From Catenuloplanes niger (GTDB lineage Bacteria > Actinomycetota > Actinomycetes > Mycobacteriales > Micromonosporaceae), in assembly GCF_031458255.1 (NCBI RefSeq), contig NZ_JAVDYC010000001.1, positions 8,356,501 through 8,420,500 of the forward strand: a stretch of DNA of 64,000 bases. The letters are read 5' to 3'. Below the pieces are notes generated by a model that was not told where the DNA came from, did not search any database, and saw only the letters and a program-made list of their open reading frames with translations. Position 1 is the first letter of the stretch. Every line of letters starts with the position of its first letter. This document shows, in pieces, positions 40,698 through 47,749 of this stretch. Position numbers and translations under genes: made by a program.

Positions 40698-42227
40698 GTG
40701 CGGAAATCACTCCTGACAGCATTCATCCTGTGCGCGGCCGTCGCCGTTCCCGGTCCCGCGCGGGCCGCCTCGCCGTCGCCTGCCGTCTTGCCGTCGCCTG
40801 CCGGCTCACCGTCGTCTGCTGGCTCGCCGGCCGCTGGTTCCTCGCCGGCCGCTGGTTCCTCGCCGGCCGCTGGCTTCTCGCCGGCCGCTGGTTCTTCGCC
40901 GGCCGTGGCCGAGTCGATCGACGCGTATCTGCGGGGCGCGTTCGAGTCGACCGGGCTGCCCGGACTGGCCGCGGTGGTGACGCACGGCGACCGGATCGTC
41001 CACGCGGCCGGTCTCGGCCACGACTCGGCCGGCCGGCCCGTCACCGCCGGCACGCCGATGCGGGTCGCCTCGGTCAGCAAGTCGTTCACCGCCACCGCGG
41101 TCCTGACGCTCGTCGACGAGGGCCGGATCGCGCTGGACACGCCGGTCGTCAGCTACCTGCCGGAGTTCCGGACATCCGACCCGCGCACCGCCCGGATCAC
41201 CGTGCGACACCTGCTCAACCAGACCTCGGGCCTGTCCGACCGGACCGTCGACATCGGCGCCACCCAGCGCGCCACCACGCCCGGCGAATACCTGGCCGCG
41301 CTGCACGACGGCACGCTGGCCGGCGAGCCCGGCAGCCGGTTCGAGTACTGCAACGTCAACTACGACGTCGCCGCCCGGCTGGTCGAGGCCGTCGACGGCC
41401 GCGACTTCGCCGACGCGATGCGGGAGCGGGTCTTCGGACCGCTCGGCATGCCGGCCAGCACCGTCGGCGACGGCCCGGCGGACGGATACGTGTCGCTCTA
41501 CGGCGCCTGGGTACCGCGGGCCGAACTGCCCGGCTTCCGCGGCGGCGCCGGCGGGGTCGTCACCACCGCGGCCGACCTGGGCCGCTGGCTGATCAGTCAG
41601 ACCGGGCACGGCCCGCAGGTGCTGACCGCGGCCGGGCGGGCCGCACTCCACGGACCGCCGCCCGGCGAGGACTACGCCATGGGCTGGAGCGTGGAGGTGG
41701 AACGGGGCCGCACGCTGCTGGTCCACTCCGGCAACCTGTTCACGTACACGGCGGTGCAGGCCGTGGACCCGGTCACCGGGCACGGCTTCGCGGTCCTGAC
41801 CAACAGCGCCGCGCTGTACGACGACACGTACGACATCCTGCTCGGCCTGTCCGCCCTCACCGGCGACGGCGAACCGGCCGCGACCGGCGGCGGACGCCGG
41901 ACGAACGAGGCGGTCCTCGCGCTCGTCGCCGCGACGGCCGCCGGCCTCGGCACGCTGGGCGTGCTCCGCTCCGGTCGCTGGGCGCGCCGGCGTACCGGCC
42001 GGTGGTCCCGGCCGCTCGGTCTACTGTGGCCACTCGCACCTGCGGCCGTGTTCGCGACCTGTCCGCAGTGGCTGTCGCTGCTGATGAACGGCCGCGCGGT
42101 GACCTGGGCGCAGCTGACCTACTTCCCGGCGCCGCTCACCATCACGCTCGCGGTCACGGCGGCCGCCGGCCTGGCCACCGTCGCGGCCCGGCTCACCCGG
42201 CGCACAGCGGTCACCTCCGGCACCTGA
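40698..42227 (+). CDS. Secreted/membrane serine hydrolase (beta-lactamase-like) with repeat linker
   Basis: 509 residues. Signal peptide 1-23, then an 18-bp-encoded SPAAGS repeat linker (four copies of an 18-bp unit at 40826-40897). The beta-lactamase/D-Ala-D-Ala-peptidase family domain carries SVSKSF (SxxK nucleophile), the Tyr of FEYCNVNYD (YxN) and LLVHSGNLF (HxG). The last 120 residues have four transmembrane helices after LSALTGDGEP. Such class C-like hydrolases cut D-amino-acid peptides, esters or beta-lactams; the substrate is unknown. Membrane-tethered with the active domain outside. Confidence 0.88.
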   Translation: MRKSLLTAFILCAAVAVPGPARAASPSPAVLPSPAGSPSSAGSPAAGSSPAAGSSPAAGFSPAAGSSPAVAESIDAYLRGAFESTGLPGLAAVVTHGDRIVHAAGLGHDSAGRPVTAGTPMRVASVSKSFTATAVLTLVDEGRIALDTPVVSYLPEFRTSDPRTARITVRHLLNQTSGLSDRTVDIGATQRATTPGEYLAALHDGTLAGEPGSRFEYCNVNYDVAARLVEAVDGRDFADAMRERVFGPLGMPASTVGDGPADGYVSLYGAWVPRAELPGFRGGAGGVVTTAADLGRWLISQTGHGPQVLTAAGRAALHGPPPGEDYAMGWSVEVERGRTLLVHSGNLFTYTAVQAVDPVTGHGFAVLTNSAALYDDTYDILLGLSALTGDGEPAATGGGRRTNEAVLALVAATAAGLGTLGVLRSGRWARRRTGRWSRPLGLLWPLAPAAVFATCPQWLSLLMNGRAVTWAQLTYFPAPLTITLAVTAAAGLATVAARLTRRTAVTSGT

Positions 42228-42389
42228 GACACCGTGCACCGCGGCCCGCCGCTCCGTCGCCGCCCGGCCCACCGTTCCGTCGCCGCCCGGCCCACCGCGT
42301 CCGGGCGGCGATCCCGGGCCGCCGCGTACCCTCGGCGGTTTGTGAAAGATCTTGCACCGCAACGGTTTCTGACCCTAGGGTCACTGCTC

Positions 42390-42863
42390 GTGCAAACGAC
42401 ACCGATCGCCATTCCGGGCGTCGCCGGCTGGGTCTCCGTCACGCAGCCGGCGCTGGGCCGCCCGGCCGTCACCGTCAACGGGATGCCCGCCCAGCGGCTC
42501 CAGGGCAACGACTTCCTGCTGCCCGGCGAGGCCGGCACCCCGATCATGGTGAAACTCAAGCGCGGCGTGGTCGAACCGTTCCCGAACATCCTCACCCAGT
42601 ACGCCACCTACCGCACCGCCCCGCCGCTCCCCGGTGGCCTGAAGGCGCTGGTGCTGCTGCCGGTCCTGCTGATCCCGTTCGGCGGCCTGCTCGTCGGCGC
42701 GATCTTCGGCGCACCGGCGTTCATCGCGAACATGCACGTGTCGCGCAGCAGCCTCTCGCCCGGCCGCAAGCTCGCCGCGGTCGCCGCCATCGATCTCGCC
42801 GCGTTCCTCGCCTTCGTCATTCTGGCCGTCGGCCTGCTCTTCCTGATCTCCCTCACGGAGTGA
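42390..42863 (+). CDS. Conserved membrane protein (157 aa)
   Basis: 157 residues from GTG 42390, a start supported by the family-like N-terminus TTPIAIPGVAGWVSVTQPA. The N-terminal half is a soluble beta-rich domain and the second half has two transmembrane helices (LKALVLLPVLLIPFGGLLVG and AAIDLAAFLAFVILAVGLLF). Proteins of this layout are conserved in Micromonosporaceae without a function. A GTG at 42342 would lengthen it by 16 codons. Confidence 0.7.
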   Translation: MQTTPIAIPGVAGWVSVTQPALGRPAVTVNGMPAQRLQGNDFLLPGEAGTPIMVKLKRGVVEPFPNILTQYATYRTAPPLPGGLKALVLLPVLLIPFGGLLVGAIFGAPAFIANMHVSRSSLSPGRKLAAVAAIDLAAFLAFVILAVGLLFLISLTE

Positions 42864-43223
42864 CACCGCCGCACTGACACCCCCGTGCGGCAGCGTCCCG
42901 GCCGTCCGCGCGGGCCGAGACCGAGATCCGTTCGCCGTACCCGGCACGCCGACCGGGACACGCGGACGAAACGGATCTCGGTCAACCGGAACGCCCCGAC
43001 CGCCGCAGAATCGTCTGGGCCGTTGCGGAACCGGTTCGGCTGCCGCGGAACCGGCTCGCTGCCGCAGAACCGGACCCGCCGCGGAATCGTCTGGGCCGCC
43101 GCGGAACCGGTTCGGCTGCCGCGGAACCGGCCGGGCCGCCGCGGAACCGGCTCGGCTGCCGCAGAACCGGCTCGGCGCGGCGATCCGGGTGGGCGCCCGC
43201 GGACCGGACCACGCCGGAATCCC
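42864..43223. repeat. Gene-free region with 20-21-bp degenerate repeats
   Basis: From about 43000 to 43180 the unit CCGCGGAACCGGCTCGGCTG and variants recurs eight times, and AATCGTCTGGGCCG occurs twice (43008 and 43089). The region 43185-43222 carries a partial copy of the dispersed repeat in reverse orientation (CGCGGACCGGACCACGCCGG). All frames here are Arg/Pro-rich noise. No gene is visible. Confidence 0.7.
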
Positions 43224-44153
43224 TTATCGCGCCCGGACCAGCGCTTCGGCCAGGTGGATCAGGGCGGTGGCGGTGAGCGGGGCCGCGCCGGGCAGCGGGA
43301 CGAACAGGCGGTCACGCCAGCGGGACGGGACGGCGTCCAGACCGTGGACCGCGCCGGCCAGACCGCCGGTGACCGCGGCGATCGTGTCGGTGTCGCCGCC
43401 GAGGTCGATCGCGGCGCGGACCGCGTCGGCGAAACCGCCGGTGGTGCGCAGCGCCCAGAGCGCGGAGCCGAGCGTCGGCCAGACCGCGCCGTTCGACTCG
43501 GTGGCCTCCCCGGGATGCCAGGCCGGATCCAGGACCGTCGCCCAGCGGTCCCGGTGCCCGGGGTCGAGTGCCGCGAGCGTGCCCGGCACGGCCGCCTGCA
43601 CGTCGCCGCCGTTCAGCGCGACCCGGATCAGTTCGTGGTAGGCGGCGCAGCCCTCCCCGGCCGCCGGATCACCGTGGGTCAGGGCGGAGAGCGCGCGGGC
43701 CGCGGCCATGGTCGCGTCGCGGCCCCGCGCGGCGAAGTGGACCGCGGCCGTGGTGGCGCGCATCAGCGACCCGTTCCCGGCGGCCCGGCGGTGCGTGGCG
43801 GCGTGGTCGGTGGCGGCCCGGTCCCACGGAAGACCGCCGGTCAGCACGATCTCGGTCTGCAGGCCGATGTCCTTGGGCTCACCGGCGGCCCAGTCCCGGA
43901 ACCGGTCGAAGACGTCGGCGAGGTCGAGGCGGCCGCGCTCCAGCAGCGACCGTGCGACGAGGACCGCCATCTGCGTGTCGTCCGTCGCCTCGCCCGGATC
44001 CCAGCCCCCGCCGCCGCACATCTCGTTCGCCTCGCCGCCGGACGACGGGAACCGGGCGGAGAACGCGCCGGCCGGCCCGAACTCGAACGGCGCACCCAGC
44101 GCGTCGCCGACCGCGGACCCGACGACCGCACCGGCGGGCCGCGACCCGGTCAT
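43224..44153 (-). CDS. ADP-ribosylglycohydrolase family protein
   Basis: 309 residues. The DraG-like fold is clear: GSAVGDALGAPFEFGPAGAF (first metal Asp), DPGEATDDTQMAVLVARSLL (the TDDT metal motif), AGNGSLMRATTAAVHFAA and AAIDLGGDTDTIAAVTGGLA (second metal motif). These are binuclear Mg2+ enzymes that remove ADP-ribose from arginine or other groups on proteins or nucleic acids; stand-alone members can act as immunity to ADP-ribosylating toxins. No transferase toxin is visible next to it. Start ATG 44153. Confidence 0.92.
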   Translation of the reverse strand: MTGSRPAGAVVGSAVGDALGAPFEFGPAGAFSARFPSSGGEANEMCGGGGWDPGEATDDTQMAVLVARSLLERGRLDLADVFDRFRDWAAGEPKDIGLQTEIVLTGGLPWDRAATDHAATHRRAAGNGSLMRATTAAVHFAARGRDATMAAARALSALTHGDPAAGEGCAAYHELIRVALNGGDVQAAVPGTLAALDPGHRDRWATVLDPAWHPGEATESNGAVWPTLGSALWALRTTGGFADAVRAAIDLGGDTDTIAAVTGGLAGAVHGLDAVPSRWRDRLFVPLPGAAPLTATALIHLAEALVRAR

Positions 44154-44283
44154 GACCGGCCGGCCACGGGCGTACGCGGGAGGTCCACGCGCCCAACCTA
44201 CCGGCCGGCCGCGGCCATGGCCCCGGCGCTGCCCGGCACGGGTGCGGCCGAAAATGTCGGTGGGCGCCGCTAGCCTGCCCGGC

Positions 44284-44823
44284 GTGACTGACACTGTGCA
44301 CGGGCGGGTGCCGACCGCTGCGGAAGAGGACCGGTTCTGGGCGCTCGTCGAGGCCGCGTGGGCGGCCCTGGGCGACGAGCCGGCCGCGCTGCGGCGGGCG
44401 CTGCTGGCCCGCGACCCGGCCGGCGACGCGGAGAACGAGGCGCTGTACGCGATCGACCGCTGGCTCGACCGTTTCCTGGAGCGGCTCCGGGAGGCGACGG
44501 CCGAGCTGACCGGGCCGGAGCTGGTGGCGCTGGACCGGGTCGTGGAGCGCAAGCTCTACGAGCTCGACCGCGCCGACGTGCACGAGGTCACCGACGGCTC
44601 GGACGACGGCTTCCTCTACGCGCGCGGCTTCATCGTCGCGATCGGACGCGACTACTACGAGACCGTGGCGGCTGACCCGGCCTTCGCGGTGCCCGACGCG
44701 TCCTTCGAGCGCATGTGCTACTTCTTCGCCGCGCGGTTCCAGGACCGCTTCGACGCCTGGCCGGACACCGACTCCGGCATCTCCCGCGAGACCTGCAGCA
44801 ACCGCGCCGGCTGGCCCGGATGA
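44284..44823 (+). CDS. DUF4240 domain protein
   Basis: 179 residues from GTG 44284. The DUF4240 pattern appears as RFWALVEAAWAALGDEPAAL, ALYAIDRWLDRFLERLREAT, SDDGFLYARGFIVAIGRDYY and a C-terminal ERMCYFFAARFQDRF. This helical family is common in Streptomyces and unknown. It is divergent from the ADP-ribosylglycohydrolase gene (130 bp between starts), which may mean shared control. Confidence 0.85.
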   Translation: MTDTVHGRVPTAAEEDRFWALVEAAWAALGDEPAALRRALLARDPAGDAENEALYAIDRWLDRFLERLREATAELTGPELVALDRVVERKLYELDRADVHEVTDGSDDGFLYARGFIVAIGRDYYETVAADPAFAVPDASFERMCYFFAARFQDRFDAWPDTDSGISRETCSNRAGWPG

Positions 44824-44934
44824 CCACCCCGGCCCGCTCGCCCGGTGCCGCGCCGGTGACCGCGGCCGGGTCCGGCACGATCTGAGCCGGGCCCGGCTGC
44901 CGCTGTGCGACGGCCCGCCCCGGCGGTCCGGTGC

Positions 44935-45570
44935 TCAGCCGGCGACGACCAGTGGCGGTGCCGTGCGGAGGCCCGGCGCCACCACCAGCGCGACGTGGGT
45001 GCCGTCGGAGCCGGGAAGCACGTCGTGGCCGGCGATCGGCGCGCCGGGGGAGGGCCAGTCCCACTCGCCGGCGCGGATCGCGCCGGCCAGCGGGGCCGCG
45101 GTGTCCCGGACGTCGATCAGGGCACGGATCAGATCCGCGTCGTTGCGCCAGGCGGTGTCGCCGAGCAGGTCCGTGACCACCTCGCCGACGAGGCGGTGCC
45201 GGTCCGTGGCCTCGGTGGACGGGTCCAGCAGGACCTCGCACAGCGCCCGCATCGCGGCGCCGCGCCACCGGACCGGCTGCTCCGCGCTCGCCGCGGTGCC
45301 GGCCCGCCGGGCCAGCGCCTTCCCGGTCCGGACCAGCGGCCCGGACCGCCACGCCAGGTAGCGCGCGACGGCGTCGTCCGCGGCCGGGCCCGCGGAGACC
45401 GGCGCGCCGAGCGTGGTGCGCAGCACGGCCAGCTCGGTGCGGGCCGCGTCGAGGCCGGCGCGCAGCGCGGTCAGGTCGGTGTGCGCGGCGGCGAGGCCGG
45501 TGCGCAGTGCCGTCAGGTCCGCGCGCAGGTCGCGGTGCCGGTTCGCGCGCACCTGCTTTCTGATCCGCAT
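44935..45570 (-). CDS. Hypothetical protein with N-terminal coiled coil
   Basis: 211 residues. Residues 8-56 form a predicted coiled coil (regular Leu and Ala heptads: LRADLTALRTGLAAAHTDLT). The rest is helical and ends with strands (GTHVALVVAPGLRTAPPLVV). I do not recognise a family; the basic start RKQVRANRHRDL could bind nucleic acid, but that is speculation. It is convergent with DUF4240; its promoter lies just left of the tRNA-array promoter. Confidence 0.6.
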   Translation of the reverse strand: MRIRKQVRANRHRDLRADLTALRTGLAAAHTDLTALRAGLDAARTELAVLRTTLGAPVSAGPAADDAVARYLAWRSGPLVRTGKALARRAGTAASAEQPVRWRGAAMRALCEVLLDPSTEATDRHRLVGEVVTDLLGDTAWRNDADLIRALIDVRDTAAPLAGAIRAGEWDWPSPGAPIAGHDVLPGSDGTHVALVVAPGLRTAPPLVVAG

Positions 45571-45638
45571 GACGACGGACCCTACCAGTCGTTATTCGCC
45601 GCTCCCGGACGTACCGGCGGGGTGGAATGTAAAAAAGG

Positions 45639-45667
45639 TTGTGCGGGTCCTGCGGCGTCACTAACGT
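45639..45667 (+). promoter_or_regulatory. Promoter upstream of the tRNA array
   Basis: TTGTGC, 17-bp spacer, TAACGT: the best sigma-70-type hexamer pair in the region, in an AT-enriched patch (GTAAAAAAGGTTGTGC). It reads toward the small ORF and the tRNA genes on the plus strand. Confidence 0.6.
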
Positions 45668-45716
45668 GTATTCCAGCACCGAGCGAGACCACGAGCGAGA
45701 GATGAGGTGACCGGTG

Positions 45717-45848
45717 ATGATGCGGATGAGTCCCGACACGATGTGGCAGGCACTGCAAAGTCCCGTCGCCATGGTCGAGCGACCCGGCTCGTCATTCCGA
45801 GGTCACGGCGTCTTCCGCGGCTCGCAGCGCTGGTGCGGCCTGGGGTAG
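45717..45848 (+). CDS. Small ORF ahead of the tRNA array (43 aa)
   Basis: ATG 45717 is 7 nt after GAGGTG and follows a good promoter. The product is MMRMSPDTMWQALQSPVAMV followed by a short Gly/Arg tail and TAG at 45846. Four Met and a Trp in the first 19 residues are unusual. It may be a leader peptide coordinating translation and tRNA expression, or a chance frame. A GTG 3 nt upstream is also in frame. Confidence 0.4.
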   Translation: MMRMSPDTMWQALQSPVAMVERPGSSFRGHGVFRGSQRWCGLG

Positions 45849-45914
45849 GGATACCCCGGCAGCTCGCGCCGCCTGCGTCCGCAACCGGACCGGGCGGCTT
45901 TCTCGTGTCCACCT

Positions 45915-45987
45915 ACGGGTGTAGCTCAATTGGCAGAGCAACGGTCTCCAAAACCGTGAGTCGCAGGTTCGAGTCCTGTCACCCGTG
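45915..45987 (+). tRNA. tRNA-Trp(CCA)
   Basis: Complete cloverleaf: acceptor ACGGGTG/CACCCGT, D-arm GCTC-AATTGGCA-GAGC, anticodon stem ACGGT/ACCGT with loop CTCCAAA (CCA), T-arm GCAGG-TTCGAGT-CCTGT. CCA tail not encoded. First of the array; canonical tRNA-Trp genes in actinomycetes usually sit before secE-nusG, which are absent here, so this is probably an extra copy. Confidence 0.93.
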
Positions 45988-46053
45988 CGCTTTTCCGTGC
46001 GCATTCATCGCGTACGGAACGGTTGTTGAAAATTGCACAGCGGATGGTTTCAC

Positions 46054-46124
46054 GCGGTTGTAGCACAACGGCAGTGCGGCTGCTTGCCATGCAGCAGACC
46101 GGGGTTCGACTCCCCGTAACCGCT
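46054..46124 (+). tRNA. tRNA-Gly(GCC)
   Basis: Acceptor GCGGTTG/TAACCGC, anticodon stem GCTGC/GCAGC with loop TTGCCAT (GCC), T-loop TTCGACT. Lies between tRNA-Trp and the HNH gene. Normal structure. Confidence 0.9.
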
Positions 46125-46175
46125 CTCGACAGCAGGACGACAACAGGTCCGGAAACGACATGAAGGGAGGATCCG

Positions 46176-46613
46176 GTGGACGTGCTGGTGCTGAACGCCG
46201 ACCTCGGCCCGTTGCACCGGGTCAGTCTCCGCCACGCGGTGCGGATGCTGGTGCGCCGCGTGGCAGAGGTTCACGAGTCACGGCCCGACTCGCAGATCGG
46301 CCTCTGGCCGGTCCCGACCGTGGTGCGGCTGGTCTCCTACGTGGTGACCCGCTGGCGCCACTCGCGCGGCCCGGCCTGGTCCCGGGCCGGCGTCCTGGTC
46401 CGGGACGGCCGGCGCTGCGCCTACTGCGGCGGCCACGCCTCGACCGTCGACCACGTCATGCCCCGCTCCCGTGGCGGCCGCAACTCGTGGTCCAACACCG
46501 TCGCCGCATGCGGCGCGTGCAACCAGCGCAAGGGTGACCGCACGCCGACCGAGGCGCGCATGCCCCTGCGATTCCGGCCGATCGCTCCCACCTGGGCGGT
46601 CCTGGCCAGCTGA
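46176..46613 (+). CDS. HNH endonuclease embedded in the tRNA array
   Basis: 145 residues from GTG 46176, preceded by AAGGGAGGA. The HNH motif is complete: the zinc-finger pairs CAYC and ACGACN, DHVMPRSRGGRNSWSNTVAA with the His nickase/cleavage residues, and KGDRTPTEARMPL. The N-terminus LVLNADLGPLHRVSLRHAVR is that of the common 5-methylcytosine-type/McrA HNH family in actinobacteria and their phages. Its position inside a tRNA cluster matches HNH genes found with tRNA arrays of mobile elements; it could be a homing nuclease or a defence nuclease. Confidence 0.9.
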   Translation: MDVLVLNADLGPLHRVSLRHAVRMLVRRVAEVHESRPDSQIGLWPVPTVVRLVSYVVTRWRHSRGPAWSRAGVLVRDGRRCAYCGGHASTVDHVMPRSRGGRNSWSNTVAACGACNQRKGDRTPTEARMPLRFRPIAPTWAVLAS

Positions 46614-46614
46614 T

Positions 46615-46649
46615 CTCCCGGGCCGCCGGTTCAGGCGGCGGCCCGGGAG
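46615..46649 (+). terminator. Strong terminator after the HNH gene
   Basis: Perfect 13-bp stem CTCCCGGGCCGCC/GGCGGCCCGGGAG with a 9-nt loop, starting 2 bp past the HNH stop codon. It would stop transcription before tRNA-Gln, so downstream tRNAs need readthrough or their own promoter. Confidence 0.8.
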
Positions 46650-46657
46650 GTCCGCGA

Positions 46658-46729
46658 TGCGGGCTGGTGCAACCGGCAGCACACCCGGCTCTGACCCGGG
46701 CGATGGAGGTTCGAATCCTCCGCCCGCAG
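46658..46729 (+). tRNA. tRNA-Gln(CTG)
   Basis: Acceptor TGCGGGC/GCCCGCA, anticodon stem CCCGG/CCGGG with loop CTCTGAC (CTG), T-loop TTCGAAT. Canonical, 9 bp after the terminator. Confidence 0.9.
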
Positions 46730-46746
46730 CGCATCACGGCAATGAC

Positions 46747-46816
46747 CGCAGGCGGGCCGGCCGCCCGGCCGCCCCTCATAAGGGCGGATTGCCCGGTTCG
46801 ACACCGGGGCCTGCGA
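46747..46816 (+). tRNA. tRNA-Met(CAT) with shortened D-arm
   Basis: Acceptor CGCAGGC/GCCTGCG and T-arm CCCGG-TTCGACA-CCGGG are perfect, anticodon stem CGCCC/GGGCG with loop CTCATAA (CAT). The D-arm is only 16 nt: stem GCCG/CGGC, loop GCCGCC, no G18-G19 and no A14. That deviation is unusual and could reduce stability or mark a specialised tRNA. Confidence 0.7.
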
Positions 46817-46820
46817 CGAC

Positions 46821-46912
46821 GGAGAGTTGGCCGAGCGGTCCAAGGCGGCGGCTTGCTACACCGCAGCAGGGGTGCGACACCTCTGCCGAGGGTTCGAATC
46901 CCTCACTCTCCT
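46821..46912 (+). tRNA. tRNA-Ser(GCT)
   Basis: Class II tRNA with long variable arm (GGGGTGCGACACCTC): acceptor GGAGAGT/ACTCTCC, loop TTGCTAC (GCT), T-loop TTCGAAT. The discriminator base would be T, while Ser tRNAs normally have G. Confidence 0.88.
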
Positions 46913-46916
46913 CCAC

Positions 46917-46988
46917 GCCTCTGTAGCTCAGCGGATAGAGCGCCGGCCTACGAAGCCGGATGCGGAGGTTCGATTCTTCCCAGAGGCA
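46917..46988 (+). tRNA. tRNA-Arg(ACG)
   Basis: Acceptor GCCTCTG/CAGAGGC, D-arm GCTC-AGCGGATA-GAGC, anticodon stem CCGGC/GCCGG with loop CTACGAA (ACG, decoded as ICG), T-loop TTCGATT. Canonical. Confidence 0.93.
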
Positions 46989-46998
46989 CGGTACGAAA

Positions 46999-47072
46999 CG
47001 GGATGTGGCGCAGCGTGGTAGCGCACCGGTCTGGGGGACCGGGGGCCGCCGGTTCGAATCCGGCCATCCCGA
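46999..47072 (+). tRNA. tRNA-Pro(GGG)
   Basis: Acceptor CGGGATG/CATCCCG, anticodon stem CCGGT/ACCGG with loop CTGGGGG (GGG), T-arm GCCGG-TTCGAAT-CCGGC. Canonical. Confidence 0.93.
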
Positions 47073-47093
47073 CGCGCGGGCATCGCCCGTCCT

Positions 47094-47178
47094 GGAGACG
47101 CCAGCCGACCGGCGCCGGCCACCGTTCCGAAAACGGTTGGGGGTAACACCCGTGGGCGTTCGACTCGCCCCGTCTCCG
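47094..47178 (+). tRNA. tRNA-Ser(CGA) with C at position 33
   Basis: Class II tRNA: acceptor GGAGACG/CGTCTCC, anticodon stem ACCGT/ACGGT with loop TCCGAAA, variable arm GGGGGTAACACCC, T-arm GGGCG-TTCGACT-CGCCC. The loop places C, not the near-universal U, before the anticodon. All stems pair perfectly, so this is not a reading error. Confidence 0.75.
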
Positions 47179-47186
47179 CTTCACCC

Positions 47187-47259
47187 GTTCCGATAGCTCA
47201 GCGGGAAGAGCGCCGCCCCGACACGGCGGAGGCCGCCGGTTCGATCCCGGCTCGGGACA
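47187..47259 (+). tRNA. tRNA-Val(GAC) with C at position 33
   Basis: Acceptor GTTCCGA/TCGGGAC (one G-T pair), D-arm GCTC-AGCGGGAA-GAGC, anticodon stem CCGCC/GGCGG with loop CCGACAC (GAC), T-arm GCCGG-TTCGATC-CCGGC. As in the Ser(CGA) gene, C replaces U33. Confidence 0.8.
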
Positions 47260-47272
47260 CGCAACGCAGCAC

Positions 47273-47344
47273 GCCCGTATGGCTCAGCGGAAGAGCGCCG
47301 CTCTCACGCGGCGGAGGTCCCAGGTTCGATCCCTGGTGCGGGTA
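47273..47344 (+). tRNA. tRNA-Val(CAC)
   Basis: Acceptor GCCCGTA/TGCGGGT (with two G-T pairs), D-arm GCTC-AGCGGAA-GAGC, loop CTCACGC (CAC), T-arm CCAGG-TTCGATC-CCTGG. Canonical loop with T33. Confidence 0.88.
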
Positions 47345-47346
47345 CG

Positions 47347-47445
47347 GCGACCGAAGCTCAGGTCGCAGGGCGCCTGTTCCGCCGGAGGCGGACGAGAGCG
47401 CTCATGCCGATCAGGAGGTCGTCGGTTCGACTCCGACCGGTAGAC
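47347..47445 (+). other. tRNA-like sequence of uncertain identity
   Basis: Has a good D-arm (GCTC-AGGTCGCA-GGGC), a perfect T-arm (GTCGG-TTCGACT-CCGAC), and a weak acceptor (GCGACCG/CGGTAGA, 5 of 7 pairs). The middle is about 50 nt and does not give a normal anticodon arm: CGCCT/AGGCG closes a 10-nt loop, and an alternative weak arm has loop CTCATGC. Either a decayed tRNA or a non-standard long tRNA. Confidence 0.35.
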
Positions 47446-47749
47446 CTTCAACGACCATCCGCTGTGGACACACGTCGCCAGCCGCGTGGACGTCCCAGTC
47501 CGCCCATCGCAGCGGCCTGTGCATACTGCCACCGATGTCGCCGGCCTACTCGGCGGGGGTCCAGCCGTTCTTCCGGTCCAAGCCCGCGACCAGCCCGGAC
47601 AGCTACTGCCGGGCCCGCCGCCGAGGCTTGGACCACGTAGAACGGTGAGCGAGCCGGCCACGCGACCGGTCACGCCGGCCGGCTGCCGTTGCGGTACCGG
47701 GCCGCGGTGGCGGCCGGCGGACGCGGAACTCTCGGGGGGTGCGGGTCGG
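47446..47749. other. Gene-free end of the tRNA array with a long hairpin
   Basis: No convincing gene. At 47575-47634 GGTCCAAGCC pairs with GGCTTGGACC (10 bp), and inside it CCCGG pairs with CCGGG around ACAGCTACTG. That could be the array terminator, a small structured RNA, or a decayed tRNA. The rest is unremarkable. Confidence 0.4.

Noticed and set aside
45707-46063. 118-codon frame overlapping the tRNA-Trp gene
   Set aside because: It runs through the tRNA gene in a shadow frame and lacks codon bias; the 43-codon frame at 45717 is the better small-gene candidate.
47347-47445. tRNA-Sec (selenocysteine tRNA) interpretation of the odd long tRNA-like unit
   Set aside because: No TCA anticodon in a proper loop, and no SelA/SelB genes in the window; no TGA-Sec codon seen in the FdhF/YdeP-type enzyme, which uses ordinary residues.
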